A DNA stretch of 64,000 bases from Bradyrhizobium sp. ISRA430 (lineage in GTDB: Bacteria; Pseudomonadota; Alphaproteobacteria; Rhizobiales; Xanthobacteraceae), in contig NZ_CP094516.1 in assembly GCF_029909975.1 (NCBI RefSeq), forward strand, positions 8,500,907-8,564,906, read 5' to 3'. This document shows, in pieces, positions 46,079 through 53,138 of this stretch (position 1 is its first letter; each line of letters starts with the position of its first letter). The notes under the pieces are model-generated. The model searched no databases, was not told where the DNA came from, and saw only the letters and a list, made by a program, of their open reading frames with translations. A program made the position numbers and the translations under genes.

Positions 46079-46513
46079 TTATCCGCGGCGTAGCGCGAAA
46101 TGCGCGCCGCAAAATGCCATCACGGCGCCGAGGCTGAGCGCGGCAAGGCCCGCAAGCACGGCGGAGGCGGTCGAGATCGTGCTCGGCGCGGACGCCGCCT
46201 GGCCCGCACCGGCAAGCAGAAGCACGCCGACCGCGATCAGGAACTGCCGCATCCGCTGCGGGATCTGGCCGGAAACGGCGCTGTGCATCAGCGTGGCGGT
46301 GAAGTAGCCGCCGGAAAAGCCGACCGTTGCAATCAGCCACCAGGCGATCGCCGCACCCGCCGGCATGAATTCGTGCGTGTCCGAGCGCCAGAGGCCGCCG
46401 AGGTCGAGCCCGTAGCGCGCTCCCAGCATGTGCACCGCGAGCGCGAGCAGCACGCCGGAAATCACGGCAGCCCCGAGAATCAGACGGCGCGGAAAAAAGA
46501 TCGTCTCAGCCAT
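46079..46513 (-). CDS. Small four-TM membrane protein, unknown
   Basis: The 144-residue protein has four hydrophobic segments at about residues 10-30, 50-72, 88-105 and 112-135, with short polar links. No family is recognised. The start at 46513 (MAETIFFPRRL) gives a sensible positive-inside N-terminus. It is convergent with the c-di-GMP gene, whose stop lies three bases away, and divergent from the next gene. Confidence 0.65.
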   Translation of the reverse strand: MAETIFFPRRLILGAAVISGVLLALAVHMLGARYGLDLGGLWRSDTHEFMPAGAAIAWWLIATVGFSGGYFTATLMHSAVSGQIPQRMRQFLIAVGVLLLAGAGQAASAPSTISTASAVLAGLAALSLGAVMAFCGAHFALRRG

Positions 46514-46578
46514 GCCTCGCTTGTAGGATGGCGGAGGGCGATCGCGCAAGCCGATCGCGGACGGGATCGGTCATCAAG

Positions 46579-47193
46579 ATGCAGGTTTCCGAGGCGCAGG
46601 CCGCTTCAGTCACAAGCTACGCCTACAAGGCCTCGCTGATCGGCTCGGCGCACCGCTTCGAGCTGACCGATAATGGCCTGTCCTGGCACATCGCCGGCCG
46701 CTCCGGCCTGTGGCGCTATGACGAGATCAGCGCGATCCGGCTGTCGTTCCGCCCGGTGTCGATGCAGCAGCGCCGCTTTCGTGCAGATGTCAGCCGTGCG
46801 GGCGGCGGCCGCATCGCGATCCTGTCGACGAGCTGGCAGAGCGCGGCCCTGATGGCGCCGCAGGACAATGGCTATCGCGACTTCATCGTGGAATTGCATG
46901 CGCGGATGGCGAAAGCCGGCAGCCGCGCGGTGCTGACTGCAGGGCTCGGGCGCAAAACCTATGCGGCGGCGCTTGCGCTTCTGGCGATGCTGGCGGTGGC
47001 GATGGCCGGGCTCCTGATCCGTGCGCTCATGGTCGGCGAATTCGCCGGCGCACTGTTCGTGATCGGCTTTGCTGCCTTGTTCGCCTGGCAGATCGGCGGC
47101 TTCGTGCGGCGCAACCAGCCGCGGACCTATACTTTCGATCGTCTGCCGCAGTCCTTGCTGCCTAGGCCTGCAACCGGCCGCAATCAAACGTGA
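46579..47193 (+). CDS. Membrane protein with cytoplasmic PH-like N-terminus, unknown
   Basis: The 204-residue protein has a soluble first half (about 1-120; HRFELTDNGLSWHIAGRSGLWRY recalls bacterial PH-like or YcxB-type domains). Two membrane helices follow (about 125-147 and 155-172), then a short tail. Function unknown. It is followed after 36 bases by the YdcF gene on the same strand. Confidence 0.65.
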   Translation: MQVSEAQAASVTSYAYKASLIGSAHRFELTDNGLSWHIAGRSGLWRYDEISAIRLSFRPVSMQQRRFRADVSRAGGGRIAILSTSWQSAALMAPQDNGYRDFIVELHARMAKAGSRAVLTAGLGRKTYAAALALLAMLAVAMAGLLIRALMVGEFAGALFVIGFAALFAWQIGGFVRRNQPRTYTFDRLPQSLLPRPATGRNQT

Positions 47194-47229
47194 CTTCGCG
47201 ACCGGGCGACGGTGTCGCATCGTGCGACC

Positions 47230-47829
47230 ATGTCAGCCATGGATCGCAGCATCCGCGTGCCGACGGCCGATGAGGTCGCCGAGATCAACCGGACCCATCT
47301 GATCGATACGCCACTCTTGCCGGCCGACCTGTTGTTCATGTTCGGCACGCGCGAGGACGTCGCGTTGCGCGTCGAGGCCGCCGCGCGGCTCTGGCGCGAC
47401 GGCTATTTCCGCTGGTCTATTGTCAGCGGCGGCGTGACGCCGGGCTCGGAGCAATCCGAGTGCACGATCATCAAGGCGGCGATGGCCGCGGCAGGCATTC
47501 CGGCGGACCGGATCCTGGAGGAACATCGCGCGATGAACACCGGCGAGAACGTGATCCTCTCGCTGCCGATCATCGACGCGGCGCTGGGACTGCAAAACAT
47601 CCGCAGCGTGATCTGCCTCGGCAACACCTGGACCGCGCGGCGCTACCCGATGACGCTGCACCGGCATTGGCCGGATGTTACGAAGATGCTGCTCACAGTC
47701 GACAGCTTTCCAACCCCGCGCGCGCTCTGGCACACCGATGCCGAATTCCGCCGCCGCATCTTGCACGAATGGGACAAGATCGAGCCGTACAAGGCGAGGG
47801 GCTTTATCGCGGAATGGCCGCAAGGCTGA
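47230..47829 (+). CDS. YdcF/ElyC-like DUF218 protein
   Basis: The 199-residue protein has the DUF218 fold: LLFMFGT, then VEAAARLWRDG-F-WSIVSGG, ECTIIKAAMAAAGIPADRILEEHRA and NTGENVILS. E. coli members YdcF and ElyC/SanA act in envelope processes, and YdcF binds SAM. This version has no membrane anchor. The ATG at 47230 was chosen; an in-frame ATG three codons later (47239) and an upstream GTG are alternatives. Confidence 0.78.
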   Translation: MSAMDRSIRVPTADEVAEINRTHLIDTPLLPADLLFMFGTREDVALRVEAAARLWRDGYFRWSIVSGGVTPGSEQSECTIIKAAMAAAGIPADRILEEHRAMNTGENVILSLPIIDAALGLQNIRSVICLGNTWTARRYPMTLHRHWPDVTKMLLTVDSFPTPRALWHTDAEFRRRILHEWDKIEPYKARGFIAEWPQG

Positions 47830-47847
47830 GCGGCGAAGGCACTCGCG

Positions 47848-49191
47848 CTACTCCGTCGAGTCGAAATCCTCTTCCTTGGTGCCGAGCAAGGAGGCAATCG
47901 TGCGCAGGCCGGCATCGAGCTGCTCGGGCGAGGGCGGTGCGAGGGCGAGCCGCACGGCGTTCGGCGCGTGACCATGTGCGATCGCAAACGTCGAGGACGG
48001 CGTCAGCGCGATGCCGCGCCGGGCTGCTGCGGCGACGAAGGTCTGCGAGCGCCAATGCGGCGGCAGCGTGAGCCACAGATGATACGAGCGCGTGTCGGCC
48101 GAGATCTGATAGCCGGCGAGATGCCGCGCTGCAGCCTGCTGGCGTCGTGTGGCGTCGATGCGCTTCAGCCGTGTCAGCTCGGCGACCGTGCCGTCGGCCA
48201 TCAGCCGTTGCCCGGCTGCGAGCGCATGGCCCGAGGCGATCCATCCGCCGGTCCGGACCGCGCTCATCACGCTCTCGCGCAGGCGAGGTGGCGCGACCAG
48301 GATGCCGAGCGCGAGACCCGGAGCGACCTTCTTGGACAGGCTGTCGAGCACGAGGCAGCGGTCCGGGGCGAGCGCGGCTAGCGGCGTTTCGTCGGCGAGG
48401 AAGCCGTAGACGGTGTCCTCGATGATGGTGAGTTCGAGCTTCTCGGCGACGCGGATGATGTCCGCGCGGCGCGCCGCATTCATGGTGACGCCGAGCGGAT
48501 TGTGGATCGTGGGCTGGATATACAGCGCGGTGAGGTGTGCCTCGCGATGCGCCTTCTGGACCGCGTCGGGACGCGCGCCGTACTCGTCCATCGCGATCGG
48601 GACGAGGGTGACCCCGAGCCGTGCCGCGATACTCTTGACGTAGGGGTAGGTAAGCGCCTCGACGCCGCAACGGCCGCCCGTCGGCACGAGTGCGGCGAGC
48701 GCGGCGGCAATCGATTGCTTGCCGTTGGCGGTAAAGACGATCTGGTCGGCCTGCGGCGTCCACTCCTTGCGCGCGAGATAGGCGGCCGCGGCATTGCGCG
48801 CGCTCTTCGTGCCGGTGCTGGTCGAGGCGCGCAGCACGGATTCGAGCGCGTCGATGCGCTCCAGTCCCGCAAGGCTCTTGGCGATCATCGCCCATTGCTG
48901 CGGCAACAGCGGATAATTGACCTCGAAATCGATGCGTGCGTCGCGCGGCTCGCTCATCACTTCGATCTCGCGCTTGACGTCGCCGGAGATGAAGGTGCCG
49001 CGGCCGACCTCGCCGACCACGAGCCCGCGGCGCAGCAGCTCGGTATAAACCCGGCTCGCGGTCGAGACCGCAATGCCGCGGTCATAGGCAAAATTGCGCT
49101 GCGGCGGCAGCCGGTCGCCCGGTTTTAACGTCCCGTTAGAGATATCGGCCGCAATGGCGTCGGCCAGCTTCACATACTCGAACTTGGACAT
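47848..49191 (-). CDS. MocR-type regulator (GntR winged helix fused to aminotransferase-like domain), YjiR-like
   Basis: The 447-residue protein has a GntR winged helix (about 1-75, DRLPPQRNFAYDRGIAVSTASRVYTELLRRGLV). It is joined by a linker to a fold-type I aminotransferase domain. PLP lysine K287 lies in DSLSKKVAPGLALG, and YIQPTIHNPLG is the conserved Asn region. MocR proteins use PLP ligands to sense amino compounds. It is divergent from a DUF1127 gene, the same partnership as yjiR/yjiS in E. coli. Two direct repeats lie directly at its start. Confidence 0.88.
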   Translation of the reverse strand: MSKFEYVKLADAIAADISNGTLKPGDRLPPQRNFAYDRGIAVSTASRVYTELLRRGLVVGEVGRGTFISGDVKREIEVMSEPRDARIDFEVNYPLLPQQWAMIAKSLAGLERIDALESVLRASTSTGTKSARNAAAAYLARKEWTPQADQIVFTANGKQSIAAALAALVPTGGRCGVEALTYPYVKSIAARLGVTLVPIAMDEYGARPDAVQKAHREAHLTALYIQPTIHNPLGVTMNAARRADIIRVAEKLELTIIEDTVYGFLADETPLAALAPDRCLVLDSLSKKVAPGLALGILVAPPRLRESVMSAVRTGGWIASGHALAAGQRLMADGTVAELTRLKRIDATRRQQAAARHLAGYQISADTRSYHLWLTLPPHWRSQTFVAAAARRGIALTPSSTFAIAHGHAPNAVRLALAPPSPEQLDAGLRTIASLLGTKEEDFDSTE

Positions 49192-49193
49192 TA

Positions 49194-49227
49194 TTGCACC
49201 GAGAGCAATGTTTTTCTTGCACCGAGA
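49194..49227. promoter_or_regulatory. Direct repeats TTGCACCGAGA at the MocR promoter
   Basis: TTGCACCGAGA occurs at 49194-49204 and 49217-49227, 23 bases apart, in the gap between the MocR start (49191) and the DUF1127 gene. Paired direct repeats are the usual binding site of MocR dimers. The first copy touches the start codon region, so autorepression is likely. Confidence 0.6.
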
Positions 49228-49379
49228 ATTGTACTGGAGCATTTAAGTTCCATCAAGTTCCGCGATTGAACCGAGGAGTGCGAGAGCAATCCGAGGGCAC
49301 AAAGGTGCAGGCGCCTCGCCAGGCGTGTGCGCCAACGGCATCGGCTGCGCCGCGCGGGATGCTACGCCGGAGAAGAACA

Positions 49380-49610
49380 ATGACCACGATCTCGCAAACT
49401 GCCGGGCAGAATTTACGCCCATCGGGCGGATTTTTCCGCGCGCTTGCCAGCGGCGCCTATGCGCTGTTCGAGCGCCTGGAGCGCCGCTCCGCCATCAAGA
49501 CGCTGAACGAGCTCGACGACCGCGCGCTGCGCGACATCGGGATCACGCGCTGCCAGATCGAGGACGCCGTCTACGGGCAGGTCAAGGCCGAGCTGACGCG
49601 GTATCTGTAG
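49380..49610 (+). CDS. DUF1127 (YjiS-like) small protein
   Basis: The 76-residue protein ends with the DUF1127 motif, here RRSAIKTLNELDDRALRDIGI, after an aromatic-rich helix. DUF1127 proteins are small Arg-rich factors linked to RNA turnover and phosphate or stress physiology in alphaproteobacteria. GGAG precedes the ATG. It faces the MocR gene with about 190 bases between the starts, including the candidate operators. Confidence 0.85.
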   Translation: MTTISQTAGQNLRPSGGFFRALASGAYALFERLERRSAIKTLNELDDRALRDIGITRCQIEDAVYGQVKAELTRYL

Positions 49611-49626
49611 AGGTGTTTCGACGACC

Positions 49627-49658
49627 GTCATGCCCGGAATATGCCCGGGCATGATGAC
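49627..49658. repeat. GTCATGCCCGG hairpin after the DUF1127 gene
   Basis: GTCATGCCCGG faces CCGGGCATGATGAC with a short loop. It is the same family as the cluster at 9016-9165 and may serve as a transcript end for the DUF1127 gene. Confidence 0.55.
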
Positions 49659-49688
49659 CTATCGAGAGGCGTGCAATGCCTGACCATC

Positions 49689-49766
49689 GTCATTGCGAGC
49701 GCAGCGAAGCAATCCAGAATCGTTCCGCGGCGGCAGTCTGGATTGCTTCGCTGCGCTCACAATGAC
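49689..49766. repeat. Dispersed palindromic element, copy 3
   Basis: A 78-bp element with arms GTCATTGCGAGCGCAGCG and CGCTGCGCTCACAATGAC, the best preserved copy besides 36526-36603. It lies between the DUF1127 gene and the convergent UspA gene. Confidence 0.75.
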
Positions 49767-49782
49767 GGAATAGGCGCGAAGG

Positions 49783-50208
49783 TTAGTGCCGTACGACCAG
49801 CACCGAGCACTTGGCGTAGCGCACGACATGCCCGGCATTTGAGCCCAGGAAATAGGTGCGCATCGCCGGCCGGTGCGAGGTCATGACGATCAAATCGGCC
49901 TTCATGTGGGCCGCTTCCTCCAAAATCTCGTGATAGATGCCGCCCTGGCGCACCACGCTGGAGATGCGCGCCGGCTCGATGCCGGACTCGCGTGCGACGA
50001 TGGCGAGCGCTTCCTCCGAGGTCTGGCGCTGCTGCTCGTCGAAATCCGCCGGCACATATTCGGCGAGCATAACCGGCGTCATCGGCAGCACGTTGAGCAG
50101 CCGTATCGTTCCGCTCCAAGTCTGCGACAGCGTCGCCGCGGTCGCAATCGCCGGCTTTGCCAGATCGGTGTCGGCGAGGTCGATGGGCACGAGAATGGAC
50201 TTGAACAT
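49783..50208 (-). CDS. Universal stress protein (UspA family)
   Basis: The 141-residue single Usp domain starts MFKSILVPIDLADTD. It has DLIVMTSHRP followed by LGSNAGHVVRYAKCSVLVVR, a variant of the ATP-binding G-2x-G-9x-G-S/T motif. Proteins of this type aid survival under stress or low oxygen. GGAGG precedes the ATG at 50208. A palindrome TTGATC-N6-GATCAA lies at 50222-50239, but too close to the start for a normal activator site. Confidence 0.88.
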   Translation of the reverse strand: MFKSILVPIDLADTDLAKPAIATAATLSQTWSGTIRLLNVLPMTPVMLAEYVPADFDEQQRQTSEEALAIVARESGIEPARISSVVRQGGIYHEILEEAAHMKADLIVMTSHRPAMRTYFLGSNAGHVVRYAKCSVLVVRH

Positions 50209-50264
50209 CTGCGCCTCCCTATTGATCAAGCTGGATCAACCGGTCGAGACGGCGCCCGCGCGTC

Positions 50265-50801
50265 TCATCCCAGTCGAAGCAGCTTGGGGCTGACGAACAG
50301 CACCAGCTTGCCGCGGCGGTAGGCCACGTCTTCCCAATCCTTGACGTCAAAGTCGAAGATCGCAAGTCCCGCGGTAGGCAGGTTGTGGGCGAGCGCCTTG
50401 GCGCCGGCCGGATCGCCGCCGCCCATCAGCATCAGGGCGACCTCATGCATGCCGGGATTGTGGCCGATCAGCATCAGCCGCCTGGGGGCGGCGGGCGCGG
50501 TTGCAGTGCGAATGGAATCCAGGATCTGCGCCGGATCGGCGCCGTAGAGTTCCGGCAGGATTTCGACCTGCGGCGCTGCGACGCGGTCCTTCATCGTCTC
50601 CCAGGCAATGTCCCAGGTCTGCCTCGCCCGGACGGCGTGAGACACCAGCACGACCTCGGGGAACGGCGGATGGGCGGCCAGCCAGTCCCCCATTTGCGCC
50701 GCATCCCTGTGGCCGCGGTCGTCGAGCCGGCGATCCCGGTCACGGCCGCTGGGTGCGTCAGTCTCGGTCTTGGCGTGACGCAGCAGCATCAAACGGCGCA
50801 T
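50265..50801 (-). CDS. SixA-like histidine phosphatase
   Basis: The 178-residue protein has the phosphatase start MLLRHAKT with the nucleophilic H9, a second Arg/His pair at VSHAVRARQTW and the conserved LIGHNPGMHEVALML. SixA in E. coli removes phosphate from histidine phosphotransfer proteins or PtsN-system components. The target here is unknown; the Hpt protein at 21815 is one of many possibilities. Confidence 0.85.
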   Translation of the reverse strand: MRRLMLLRHAKTETDAPSGRDRDRRLDDRGHRDAAQMGDWLAAHPPFPEVVLVSHAVRARQTWDIAWETMKDRVAAPQVEILPELYGADPAQILDSIRTATAPAAPRRLMLIGHNPGMHEVALMLMGGGDPAGAKALAHNLPTAGLAIFDFDVKDWEDVAYRRGKLVLFVSPKLLRLG

Positions 50802-50894
50802 GGCATTCTCGAATCGTTACGCGTCCTGGATAATCTACAGACGCCGGTTGCGGACAAGATGACAAGCGCCGGATCGGTCCTTTAAGAAAACGGC

Positions 50895-52358
50895 ATGAGC
50901 GAGACTTTCACAAGCATGTCCCAGAAAGAAGAAGCCGGCTTTCGTGAGCGCGAGCTGCTGACATTCGATCTCGACGCCGACATCTGTGTCATCGGCGCCG
51001 GTCTCGCCGGGCTTTCCGTGGCGCTGGAGGCGGCCCGGCTCGGCGCCAGCGTCGCCGTGCTCGAGGGGCGTCACGTCGGCTGGAACGCCTCGGGCAACCA
51101 GCTCGGCACGGTGATGCCGGGCTTCGCGCTGCCGCTTGCCGAGCTGGTCGAGCGCATCGGGTTCGAGGACGCGCGCGAATTGTGGACGCTGTCGAAGGAG
51201 GGGGCCGAGTTCGTTCGCGCCAATGCCACCGAGGCGAACATGCCGGGCATTGGCGTTAGCGACGGCGTGCTGGAAGTATCCAATGTCGATGCCGGCGACC
51301 GGCTGATCAGCCGCTTGCAGATGCTCAATGAGGATTTCGACACGGAAGTCGAGGGCTGGCAGGTCGATCGCGTCCGCGACGTGCTCGGGACCGATCGGTA
51401 TTTCCACGGCGTGTACTATCCGAGGGCATTCCAGGTCGACGGGCGCAAATATGTGCATGGTCTTGCGGCGTTGGCGCGGCGGGCGGGTGCGCGCATCTTC
51501 GAGGATACGCCGGTGGTCAGCATCGATCATTCCGGCATCCGCAAGCGCATCGTCACACCGTCGGCGCGGCTGCGCGCCACTCACATCGTGCTCGCGGGAA
51601 ACATCCATCTTGGCGCGCCATTGAAGCGCTTGTCGGAGACGTTGCTGCCGGTGTCGCGCTATGCCGGGATCACCGCGCCGCTCGGCGAGCGCATCCATGA
51701 CATCATCGCATTCAAGGGCTCGGTGATGGATTCCGACGGCATCGACCATTTCCGCATCGTCGATGGCGACCGGCTGATGTGGGAGAGCCCGGAAACCACC
51801 TGGGCCGCACGCCCGCAGCGTTTCGCCGGCGCCGTCAGGCGGCGGATCCGGACCATCTTCCCCGAGCTCGGCAATGTCGAGATCGCCGACATGTTCGGCG
51901 GCGCCACCGGACAGACCGTGCACGGCATGCCGCAGATCGGCGAGCTGCGCAAAGGTCTGTGGGTGGCGAGCGGTTTTGGCCGCCAGGGCATGAACACCTC
52001 GGCCATGGCCGGACAATTGATCGCGCGTAGCATCCTGAGGGGAGACGAGCGCTGGCGGCTGTTCTCGCCGTTCGAGCTGGTGTGGGCGGGAGGCGCGACG
52101 GGAAGGGTTGCAGGCCAGCTCGTCGGGATTTGGACCAGGGCGAGTTCCAGCGCCGCGGGCTCGTTGGCCCGCTATCGCGAAAAGGCGCGGGTCAAGGAGC
52201 GTGAGCGGGAGGCGCGGCTCGCCGAAGCCAACCGGGCCGCAGGTACGGGTCCGCGGCGCCCGCACCCAGGGCACCCGCCGGTGCGGCCTGCCGCCCCGCC
52301 GGAACGGGCACCAGTGGCAGGCAGCAGGGCCGGGGAGGAGGAACCTCTCTCGCAATAA
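50895..52358 (+). CDS. FAD-dependent oxidoreductase (DAO family)
   Basis: The 487-residue protein has the dinucleotide-binding motif VIGAGLAGLSVALEAARLGASVAVLE near residues 32-58, GWNASGNQLG (FAD loop) and the C-terminal FAD segment LWVASGFGRQGMNTSAMAGQL. It resembles the glycine/D-amino acid oxidase or PuuB-like (gamma-glutamylputrescine oxidase) group. The last 70 residues are an Arg/Pro-rich tail unlike the family. It lies between SixA and MsrB; the substrate is not evident. Confidence 0.82.
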   Translation: MSETFTSMSQKEEAGFRERELLTFDLDADICVIGAGLAGLSVALEAARLGASVAVLEGRHVGWNASGNQLGTVMPGFALPLAELVERIGFEDARELWTLSKEGAEFVRANATEANMPGIGVSDGVLEVSNVDAGDRLISRLQMLNEDFDTEVEGWQVDRVRDVLGTDRYFHGVYYPRAFQVDGRKYVHGLAALARRAGARIFEDTPVVSIDHSGIRKRIVTPSARLRATHIVLAGNIHLGAPLKRLSETLLPVSRYAGITAPLGERIHDIIAFKGSVMDSDGIDHFRIVDGDRLMWESPETTWAARPQRFAGAVRRRIRTIFPELGNVEIADMFGGATGQTVHGMPQIGELRKGLWVASGFGRQGMNTSAMAGQLIARSILRGDERWRLFSPFELVWAGGATGRVAGQLVGIWTRASSSAAGSLARYREKARVKEREREARLAEANRAAGTGPRRPHPGHPPVRPAAPPERAPVAGSRAGEEEPLSQ

Positions 52359-52447
52359 GTTGAGAAAAATCTCCGCCTGACGGTGTAACGTCGGTCGTTA
52401 GAACCCGTATCTCAGCGCGTGGACTTGGCCAGCGCACGGAGAAAGAG

Positions 52448-52960
52448 ATGTTTGACCGCCGCATCCTGTTGACGACTGTCGCCGGCCTGTTCGGCCTTTC
52501 GGCCCTCCGCTGGCTGCGAGCATCACCTGCCGAGGCCGGTGAGAAGGCCGCGGAAAAGTTCGAGATCGAGAAGACCGAGGCCGAGTGGCGTGCCCAACTC
52601 ACGCCGCAGCAATACGAAATCTTGCGTAACCATGGCACCGAGCGGCCGGGCTCCAGCCCGCTTCTCAAGGAGCACCGCAAAGGCGTCTTTGCCTGTGCCG
52701 GCTGCGACCTGCCGCTGTTCTCGTCCGACACCAAGTTCGAGAGCGGCACGGGCTGGCCGAGCTTCTACCAGCCGATCGAGGGCAATGTCGGCAAGACCGA
52801 AGATCGGACCTACGGCATGGTCCGCACCGAGGTGCATTGCCGCCGCTGCGGCGGCCATCTCGGCCATGTCTTCGACGATGGTCCGAAGCCGACCGGACTG
52901 CGCTACTGCATCGACGGTTTCGGGCTGGTCTTCCACCCGGCGACGCCGTCCGCGACGTAG
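52448..52960 (+). CDS. msrB: Peptide-methionine (R)-S-oxide reductase, exported
   Basis: The 170-residue protein has an N-terminal export signal with a twin-arginine ([18 protein letters not shown]) and a complete MsrB domain. Zinc cysteines are C83, C86, C131 and C134, and the catalytic residue is C154 in LRYCIDG. It repairs oxidised methionines in proteins, here apparently in the periplasm. GGAG precedes the ATG. Two hairpins follow the stop. Confidence 0.93.
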   Translation: MFDRRILLTTVAGLFGLSALRWLRASPAEAGEKAAEKFEIEKTEAEWRAQLTPQQYEILRNHGTERPGSSPLLKEHRKGVFACAGCDLPLFSSDTKFESGTGWPSFYQPIEGNVGKTEDRTYGMVRTEVHCRRCGGHLGHVFDDGPKPTGLRYCIDGFGLVFHPATPSAT

Positions 52961-52996
52961 GTCGGATCCCGGCAATTGTTGCCGGCCCGGCAATTG

Positions 52997-53020
52997 TGCC
53001 CCGGTCATCCAGCCGGGGCA
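52997..53020 (+). terminator. Terminator-like hairpin after msrB
   Basis: TGCCCCGG and CCGGGGCA pair around an eight-base loop; TCACTATTT follows. A second short palindrome (CCGGCAATTGTTGCCGG) lies at 52969-52985. Together they insulate the flagellar operon from msrB. Confidence 0.6.
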
Positions 53021-53058
53021 TCACTATTTAAGCCATTGATTTTCTTAAGATACCGCAT

Positions 53059-53074
53059 TGGCATAGGCCTTGCG
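53059..53074 (+). promoter_or_regulatory. Sigma-54 (RpoN)-like promoter for flgE
   Basis: TGGCATAGGCCTTGCG carries the invariant GG (53060-53061) and GC (53072-53073) exactly ten bases apart and is close to TGGCAC-N5-TTGC. It lies 65 bases upstream of the flgE start. Confidence 0.6.
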
Positions 53075-53138
53075 ACGTCTCCTTTCGACTGCGGCCATGG
53101 GTCGACCGGCCGCCGAGATCGGATTTGGAGACAAAGTT

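Noticed and set aside
50222..50239. TTGATC-N6-GATCAA palindrome considered as a FixK/FNR box for the UspA gene
   Set aside because: The spacing is four bases longer than TTGAT-N4-ATCAA, and it lies only 14-31 bases before the start codon, too near for activation.
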